Shown here: in pieces, positions 32,796 through 36,790 of the stretch
Position numbering within the stretch: the first letter of the stretch is position 1
How the letters are laid out: each line of letters opens with the position of its first letter
Assembly (NCBI GenBank): GCA_902790475.1
Contig: CADASG010000037.1
Coordinates: 1 to 36,790 of the forward strand
Direction of reading: 5' to 3'
Length of the DNA stretch: 36,790 nucleotides
DNA from: an uncultured Ruminococcus sp.
GTDB taxonomy: Bacteria > Bacillota > Clostridia > Oscillospirales > Acutalibacteraceae
Made by a program: the position numbers and the translations under genes
The notes under the pieces: model-generated
Databases searched by the model: none
What the model saw: only the letters and a program-made list of their open reading frames with translations
What the model was told of the DNA's origin: nothing

Positions 32796-32813
32796 GAACG
32801 GCATGCGCCGTTC
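32796..32813 (-). terminator. Terminator of the mntR-like gene
   Basis: A 7-base-pair stem (32796-32802 with 32807-32813), loop ATGC. On the reverse strand the arm is followed by a run of six T. It starts four bases after the stop of the regulator. Confidence 0.8.
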
Positions 32814-32816
32814 GTG

Positions 32817-33188
32817 TCAGCGGAAGTTTTTGTTATAGTAATCCTTGAGCGCCGCAAAGGTTTCGCTGCTGATGACGTGCTCGATCTTGCAGGCGTCGGC
32901 AACTGCGTGTTCCTCCGATACACCCAGCTTTAAAAAGAATTCGCTGAGCACGGTGTGCCGCTCATATGTGCGCTCGGCAACCTCCAGACCCTTGTCGGTC
33001 AGATTCAAACCGCCGTTTCTGTCAACGGTAATGTAACCTCCGTCGCGCAAAATGCTCATGGCGCGGCTGACGCTCGGCTTGGAATAGCCCATTTCCTCCA
33101 CTACGTCGATCGAGCGGACAAAGCCCTTTTGTTGTGTTAAGACATATATCGTTTCAAGGTACATCTCACCGGATTCCTTAAGCTGCAT
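32817..33188 (-). CDS. DtxR/MntR-family metal-dependent regulator
   Basis: A 123-residue repressor with no SH3-like domain, like Bacillus MntR. Residues 1-65 form the winged helix (SIDVVEEMGYSKPSVSRAMSIL). The metal-binding region includes Glu near residues 5-12, Glu/Arg-His in YERHTVLSEFF, and CKIEHVIS, in which Glu and His align with MntR ligands. A Mn2+- or Fe2+-sensing role is likely; the exact metal is not certain. No metal transporter gene is next to it. It starts after GGGAGGTGCG and is preceded by an unusual leader (33199-33266). Confidence 0.87.
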   Translation of the reverse strand: MQLKESGEMYLETIYVLTQQKGFVRSIDVVEEMGYSKPSVSRAMSILRDGGYITVDRNGGLNLTDKGLEVAERTYERHTVLSEFFLKLGVSEEHAVADACKIEHVISSETFAALKDYYNKNFR

Positions 33189-33209
33189 AACGCACCTCCC
33201 GAGATTTCA

Positions 33210-33249
33210 GGAAGTATTGATCATTTCGGCTGCGAAACAAAATACTTCC
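33210..33249 (-). promoter_or_regulatory. Nested hairpin in the leader of the mntR-like gene
   Basis: GGAAGTATT (33210-33218) and AATACTTCC (33241-33249) are perfect inverted repeats 22 bases apart. Inside them TTTCG (33224-33228) and CGAAA (33233-33237) form a second, 5-base-pair stem with a 4-base loop. The whole lies downstream of the promoter at 33267-33295, so it is in the leader RNA, and its reading-direction end is about 13 bases before the ribosome binding site. Confidence 0.6.
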
Positions 33250-33266
33250 GGTATTATTATGATATC

Positions 33267-33295
33267 ATCATAGCATACATCGCCCGGCTTTTCAA
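33267..33295 (-). promoter_or_regulatory. Promoter of the mntR-like gene
   Basis: On the reverse strand TTGAAA (33295-33290) and TATGAT (33272-33267), 17 bases apart. The leader is about 70 bases. Confidence 0.65.
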
Positions 33296-33344
33296 TAGCT
33301 TTTGCGATTTTGCCGTTTGTCAGGCGCGTGAAAAAATAAAAAGC

Positions 33345-33373
33345 TTGATTTTATCGGATTGAAGTGGTAAAAT
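33345..33373 (+). promoter_or_regulatory. Promoter of the ilvA-ridA operon
   Basis: TTGATT (33345-33350) and TAAAAT (33368-33373), 17 bases apart, about 35 bases before the ATG at 33417. Confidence 0.6.
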
Positions 33374-33416
33374 GATTATTATGTAATTTTGGAGATATGA
33401 AAAGGAAGTGCAGCAT

Positions 33417-34610
33417 ATGCTTACGCTCGATAGGATTTATCACGCGTCCTATGTTTTGAAGGACGTTATCCGTCAAACGCATATTGTTAAGGCTGAGGGA
33501 CTCGCCGATAATTGTCACGTGTACCTAAAGCCCGAGAACCTTCAGATCACGGGTTCGTTCAAGGTCAGAGGTTCGGGCTACAAGATCTCGCAGCTGTCCG
33601 ACGAGGAAAAGGAGAGAGGCGTTATCGCCTGTTCCGCAGGCAACCACGCTCAGGGCGTTGCGCTTGCCGCAACAAAATACGGCATCAAAAGCTTGATTTG
33701 TCTGCCGGACGGCGCGCCGATTTCCAAGGTGGAGGCTACAAAGAGCTACGGCGCAGAGGTTTGTATGGTGCCGGGCGTATATGACGACGCATACAACAAG
33801 GCGCTCAGTTTGCGCGACGAAAAGAATTATACCTTTATCCACCCCTTTGACGACGAAAACGTTATCGCGGGTCAGGGAACGATAGGCATTGAGATCCTCA
33901 ACGAAATGCCTGACGTTGACGCGGTCATCTGCGCAATAGGCGGCGGCGGACTCATTTCGGGAGTTGCGTGCGCCATAAAAAACCTGAATCCAAATATCAA
34001 GGTGTACGGCGTTCAGGCTGAGGGTGCTCCCTCCATGGCGGAATCAATAAAGCAGGGCAAGATAGTTTCGCTTGATAAGGTATCCACCATTGCGGACGGT
34101 ATCCAGGTAAAGGAGCCGGGCGAGCACACCTTTGAATATGTCAGAAAATATGTGGATGAGATTGTCACTGTATCCGACGACGAGATCGCCTCCGCTATTT
34201 TGAAGCTTATCGAGACCCAGAAGATGATCGCCGAGGGCGCAGGAGCGGCTCCGCTGGCGGCGGTTATGTATAACAAGCTCCCGATCGAGGGCAAAAAGGT
34301 CGTCTGCGTGGTTTCGGGCGGCAACATCGACGTTACCATTCTCAACCGTGTCATCAAGCGCGGACTTATAATGAGCGGCAGACAGCAAACCCTCTGCATT
34401 GAATTGCAGGATAAGCCGGGTCAGCTGGTCGCTGTGTCAAAGATCATCGCCGAAAGCGGCGGCAACGTGATCTCTGTTCACCACGAGCGCGCAGGCGAGG
34501 GTACCGACGTAACAGCGGCATACCTGCGTATTGTAATTGAAACGCGCAACTTCGACCACGTAAAGGTCATTTCCGATTCTCTGAAAGCCGCAGGCTTTAA
34601 ATTAGTATAA
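33417..34610 (+). CDS. ilvA: Threonine ammonia-lyase with C-terminal ACT domain
   Basis: A 397-residue PLP enzyme that converts threonine to 2-oxobutanoate and ammonia. The catalytic Lys is in SFKVRG (Lys49); the phosphate-binding loop is GGGGLIS near residue 178. From about residue 325 an ACT domain follows (LCIELQDKPGQLVAV), as in the ilvA_1Cterm group; the ACT domain may bind isoleucine or valine. The ATG at 33417 lies eight bases after AAGGAAG; a GTG at 33408 overlaps that site. The RidA gene begins 16 bases downstream, matching the enzyme's unstable enamine/imine product. The enzyme may feed isoleucine synthesis or threonine breakdown. Confidence 0.92.
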   Translation: MLTLDRIYHASYVLKDVIRQTHIVKAEGLADNCHVYLKPENLQITGSFKVRGSGYKISQLSDEEKERGVIACSAGNHAQGVALAATKYGIKSLICLPDGAPISKVEATKSYGAEVCMVPGVYDDAYNKALSLRDEKNYTFIHPFDDENVIAGQGTIGIEILNEMPDVDAVICAIGGGGLISGVACAIKNLNPNIKVYGVQAEGAPSMAESIKQGKIVSLDKVSTIADGIQVKEPGEHTFEYVRKYVDEIVTVSDDEIASAILKLIETQKMIAEGAGAAPLAAVMYNKLPIEGKKVVCVVSGGNIDVTILNRVIKRGLIMSGRQQTLCIELQDKPGQLVAVSKIIAESGGNVISVHHERAGEGTDVTAAYLRIVIETRNFDHVKVISDSLKAAGFKLV

Positions 34611-34626
34611 AAAGGTGGTATATTTT

Positions 34627-34998
34627 ATGGAAAAGATTTACACAAAAAATGCGCCCGACGCGATCGGCCCCTATTCACAGGCTATCAAGGCTAACGGACT
34701 GGTGTTCACCTCGGGACAGATCGCGATCGATCCCGCAAGCGGCGAGGTAGAAGCGACAACGATAGAGGCGCAGACCGAGCAGGTGTGCAAAAACCTTAAA
34801 AACGTTCTCGAGGCTGCCGGCAGCGGCTTAGACAAAGCCGTTAAAACCGTATGCTTCTTAGCCGACATGAACGACTTTGCCGCGTTCAACGCCGTATACG
34901 GCAACTATTTCACGGAAAAGCCCGCACGCTCCTGCGTTGCGGTAAAAACACTTCCCAAAAACGTTCTGGTAGAAGTAGAGGTAATCGCGGAAGCGTAA
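34627..34998 (+). CDS. ridA: RidA-family enamine/imine deaminase
   Basis: A 123-residue member of the Rid (YjgF/YER057c/UK114) family. The start has the landmark AIGPYSQAIKANGLVFTSGQI; the conserved Arg is in ARSCVAVKTLPKN near the C terminus, where it holds the substrate carboxylate. RidA hydrolyses 2-aminoacrylate and 2-aminocrotonate, the enamines freed by threonine and serine ammonia-lyases; the adjacent ilvA makes this role likely. Trimer formation is known for the family. AAAGGTGG lies before the ATG; a GTG at 34615 is part of that site. Confidence 0.93.
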   Translation: MEKIYTKNAPDAIGPYSQAIKANGLVFTSGQIAIDPASGEVEATTIEAQTEQVCKNLKNVLEAAGSGLDKAVKTVCFLADMNDFAAFNAVYGNYFTEKPARSCVAVKTLPKNVLVEVEVIAEA

Positions 34999-35023
34999 GC
35001 TTGAGAAAAAACATGTATGATAG

Positions 35024-35049
35024 GCAGACAGGGTAAATTCTCTGTCTGC
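35024..35049 (+). terminator. Terminator of ilvA-ridA
   Basis: An 8-base-pair stem (35024-35031 with 35042-35049), 10-base loop, followed by TGTTTTATT. It is 26 bases past the ridA stop. Confidence 0.75.
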
Positions 35050-35113
35050 TGTTTTATTATACAAATTAAACAAAAGTTATAAACCATTTTGCAAAAAAAC
35101 GTCAATGAGCTAA

Positions 35114-35142
35114 TTGTATCATGAGAGAATTTATTATATAAT
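35114..35142 (+). promoter_or_regulatory. Promoter of the last dockerin gene
   Basis: TTGTAT (35114-35119) and TATAAT (35137-35142), 17 bases apart. Confidence 0.6.
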
Positions 35143-35199
35143 AAGATTATAAACAGATGAAATATAAACATTATATAATTATGTTGCGAGGTGAACGAT

Positions 35200-36249
35200 A
35201 TGATGAAACATTTTTTTATAAAACTGACGGTATCGGTTTTGTCGGTTTCCTTATTGCTTTCAGCGTTTTGTGTTTCAGCTCACGCCGAGACTGCGGACAG
35301 CAAAGCAAAAGAACGGCTGAAAGCGGTGCTGGAAGTCATTGAAGGTGAGCAAACGGCAATGGGAATGTCGTTTGCCTATTATGACAATACGCTGGATCCA
35401 AAGGTGTATCAGGCGGCAAAAAGCGTTTATGAGAACAGTGATTCAACCGATGCCGACTACACAAACGCGTATGCAGAGCTGCTCAACGCAAAATACAGCT
35501 CGCTGATCAAGGAGACGATTCCGAGAGCGGCGCTTGAGGAAGCGGAAAAAGAACAGAATTATAACCATTGGTATCCCGAAGACGAATGGCAGGTTTACCA
35601 AGCAAAGGTAAAGGCACTTCGCACGGCTGTGGACGATTATTCCGCAACATATCAATATCTCGCAGGGGTGGGTGAGAACGGTCAGCCTGTTTTGATAACA
35701 GGATATCAGTATTCCGAAGCGCAGCACAAGACCTTAGACGCCGCGTTTCATGAATGGCTTTATGCTCTGAATGTCATGACGAATAACGATCATGTGAACG
35801 GAGACGTTGACGGAAACGGCAAGGTCACCATTAACGACGCCACAGTGGTGCAAAAATACCTTTGCGGCGCGGTACAGCTCACAACGGCGCAAAAAATGCG
35901 TGCGCGCGCGGTTTTATACAACAGACCCGCCGGTTCGGGCGATAACATGATGCGGTATCAGCTCACCGTCAATGATGCCACGCAGATCCAGCGCTTCCTG
36001 GCAGGAGATACCGCAGCGTCCGACCGATTTTACAACAGCCCTTTCTATGAGCAGGAAAAGGTATGCATTTTTGTTGACGAACTTGATTCTTATGAAGATA
36101 AGCAGTACTTGCTTTCGCATTTCTTCAAATATTTTGTTTGCCCCGGATCAATAGATATGTATCCGTTTGATACGAATTATTATTTGGCGGCAGATTTTCA
36201 AAAGGTTTATCATAGCTGCGAAGCTATGGGTATTGACTACAAGCTGTAA
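35200..36249 (+). CDS. Secreted protein with internal, asymmetric dockerin
   Basis: A 349-residue exported protein; residues 1-29 are a signal peptide (FCVSAHAE). The region 30-190 is helical and rich in Ala, Glu, Lys and Tyr; I do not recognise it. Residues about 200-270 are dockerin-like: the first half, GDVDGNGKVTINDATVVQKYL, is a full loop and helix, but the second half keeps only the helix part LTVNDATQIQRFLAG; its calcium loop is replaced by an irregular stretch with NRPAGSGDN. A further 80 residues follow the dockerin, whereas most dockerins are terminal. The start is ATG 35200, with GAGGTG before it; a GTG at 35191 overlaps that site. Confidence 0.72.
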   Translation: MMKHFFIKLTVSVLSVSLLLSAFCVSAHAETADSKAKERLKAVLEVIEGEQTAMGMSFAYYDNTLDPKVYQAAKSVYENSDSTDADYTNAYAELLNAKYSSLIKETIPRAALEEAEKEQNYNHWYPEDEWQVYQAKVKALRTAVDDYSATYQYLAGVGENGQPVLITGYQYSEAQHKTLDAAFHEWLYALNVMTNNDHVNGDVDGNGKVTINDATVVQKYLCGAVQLTTAQKMRARAVLYNRPAGSGDNMMRYQLTVNDATQIQRFLAGDTAASDRFYNSPFYEQEKVCIFVDELDSYEDKQYLLSHFFKYFVCPGSIDMYPFDTNYYLAADFQKVYHSCEAMGIDYKL

Positions 36250-36301
36250 AAACATAGATTATTCCGTAAGATGTTACCTTAACGTTTAATCCCTAAATAT
36301 G

Positions 36302-36339
36302 AAACCGGCTTAAAGCATAACAGTGTTCTAAGCCGGTTT
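36302..36339 (+). terminator. Terminator of the last dockerin gene
   Basis: Perfect 11-base arms (36302-36312 with 36329-36339), 16-base centre, followed by ATCTTTTG. Confidence 0.75.
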
Positions 36340-36378
36340 ATCTTTTGCATAATTTGGAGCGGATGATCTGTTTGTGTA

Positions 36379-36463
36379 ATGGAGGTGACAAATATCTTGT
36401 CTTACGGGGTCACTTTATAATAGGATAATAATCATCAGCGCTCTCGCTGAAAATGTTCCGTAG
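36379..36463 (+). pseudogene. Possible remnant of a small hydrophobic peptide gene
   Basis: GGAGGTGAC (36381-36389) lies before TTG at 36397, and the reading MEVTNILSYGVTL runs from ATG 36379 to TAA at 36418-36420. In the next frame, from 36413, the sequence reads LYNRIIIISALAENVP, a short hydrophobic segment, then stops. Joined by a one-base frameshift near 36412 the two would form a small single-membrane-segment peptide with the LSYG start of Firmicutes holin-like toxin peptides. This is a resemblance by memory, and intact function is unlikely. Confidence 0.25.
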
Positions 36464-36607
36464 GCAAGAATTGGGTGCAGCGTCACGCTGCCGCCCACAT
36501 TCGATTCCCGATCCGCTTTGCCAAAAATAAAAAAAGCACCCTAAGGCTACATCTCATAAGGATGATTTGAAATCACAACAGAAACAGCCGATTGGGAGCC
36601 TAAAGCG
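36464..36607 (+). other. Non-coding stretch, probably transcribed
   Basis: It has a GC-rich hairpin (36477-36482 with 36486-36491) and is closed by the strong terminator at 36608-36653, yet has no convincing reading frame. It may be the 3' untranslated part of the peptide remnant or an independent small RNA. No -35/-10 pair was assigned with confidence. Confidence 0.35.
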
Positions 36608-36653
36608 AAACAGCGAACAGTTTTAACAAAGATAACTGTTCACTGTTTTTTTT
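36608..36653 (+). terminator. Strong intrinsic terminator
   Basis: The arms 36608-36622 and 36634-36648 pair over 15 positions with one C-A mismatch, and a run of eight T follows. It shows that a transcript ends here although no intact gene lies upstream of it since the terminator at 36302-36339. Confidence 0.8.
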
Positions 36654-36707
36654 GTAAGAAAACAATAATAAGTAAATCTGCGTTTTTAACTTTGAATACA
36701 TCGCCCG

Positions 36708-36790
36708 AAATTGAGCACCTCGGCCGCACAAATTGAGCAGCGGCGTCGGCAAAATTGCGCACTTTCGTCGCATAAAGTGCGCAGCGGCAT
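36708..36790. repeat. Four tandem 22-base repeats, possible mobile-element end
   Basis: Units start at 36708, 36730, 36752 and 36774, exactly 22 bases apart: AAATTGAGCAC, AAATTGAGCAG, AAATTGCGCAC and AAAGTGCGCAG at the start of each, then a CG-rich part (CTCGGCCGCAC, CGGCGTCGGCA, TTTCGTCGCAT, CGGCAT...). The last unit is cut by the window edge. TGCGCACTTT (36756-36765) and AAAGTGCGCA (36774-36783) are also perfect inverted repeats. Short tandem repeats at the ends are a feature of IS21-family elements, where IstA binds them; no transposase is in the window. Confidence 0.7.

Noticed and set aside
36350-36530. tRNA-like sequence, with ATTCGATTCCCG resembling a T arm and GGAGCGG pairing with CCGCTTT
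   Set aside because: The supposed T stem does not pair, no D or anticodon arm is present, and the two acceptor-like pieces are about 165 bases apart.
36708-36790. CRISPR array
   Set aside because: The 22-base units follow each other without spacers, and the units are not identical; no cas gene is near.

Overview
The window looks like a chromosome segment from an anaerobic, Gram-positive gut or rumen bacterium of the Ruminococcus / Oscillospiraceae type. The main clues are four secreted proteins with dockerin-like duplicated calcium-binding segments, AGGAGG-type ribosome binding sites, sigma-A-like promoters (TTGACA, 17 bases, TATAAT), a two-gene SufC-SufB type Fe-S operon without SufS or SufU, and an UPF0237-UPF0210 pair. 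The genus is an inference. No rRNA, tRNA, CRISPR array or phage gene was found.

Layout. 1-7.0 kb: the tail of a histidine kinase, a reverse-strand VanZ-like gene, an NhaC-type antiporter with a DnaJ-like Cys module, a TIM-barrel metal hydrolase, a methyltransferase / short-chain dehydrogenase / YihY-BrkB operon, and a small dockerin protein between two hairpins. 7.0-13.1 kb: one probable operon of a MarR regulator, two halves of an asymmetric ABC exporter, a ComEC-like metallo-beta-lactamase-fold protein, a DUF3006 protein and a voltage-gated K+ channel. 13.1-15.9 kb: the UPF0210 and ACT-domain genes on the reverse strand, the first with its 3' end altered by a repeat element, and a divergent PHP-family phosphatase. 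16-23.4 kb: a large CAP-like dockerin protein, galU, a zinc-ribbon membrane protein, a second copy of the repeat element, an alpha/beta-hydrolase with a Cys-rich acidic tail, and a dockerin protein with two tandem modules.

23.7-31.1 kb: the Fe-S pair, a small membrane protein, a carbohydrate ABC importer (binding protein and two permeases, with no ATPase), a YesL-like membrane protein and Maf. 31.2-36.8 kb: an ECF transporter S component with a dyad over its promoter, a GtrB-like glycosyltransferase, an MntR/DtxR regulator with a structured leader, threonine ammonia-lyase followed by RidA, and a dockerin protein with an internal dockerin. The right edge holds a transcribed-looking non-coding stretch and four 22-base tandem repeats that probably mark the end of a mobile element.

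Functional links: IlvA and RidA form a metabolic pair, because RidA removes the reactive enamine that IlvA releases. SmsC and SmsB form a minimal Fe-S scaffold. The sugar importer fits a polysaccharide-degrading life, and its binding protein is separated from the permeases by a terminator-like hairpin that would set their ratio. The most unusual items are the repeat element that rewrote the UPF0210 C terminus, the hairpin that buries the ribosome binding site of the small dockerin gene, the Cys module in the antiporter, and the 22-base repeat array at the right edge. All family calls were made by eye; no database search was run.
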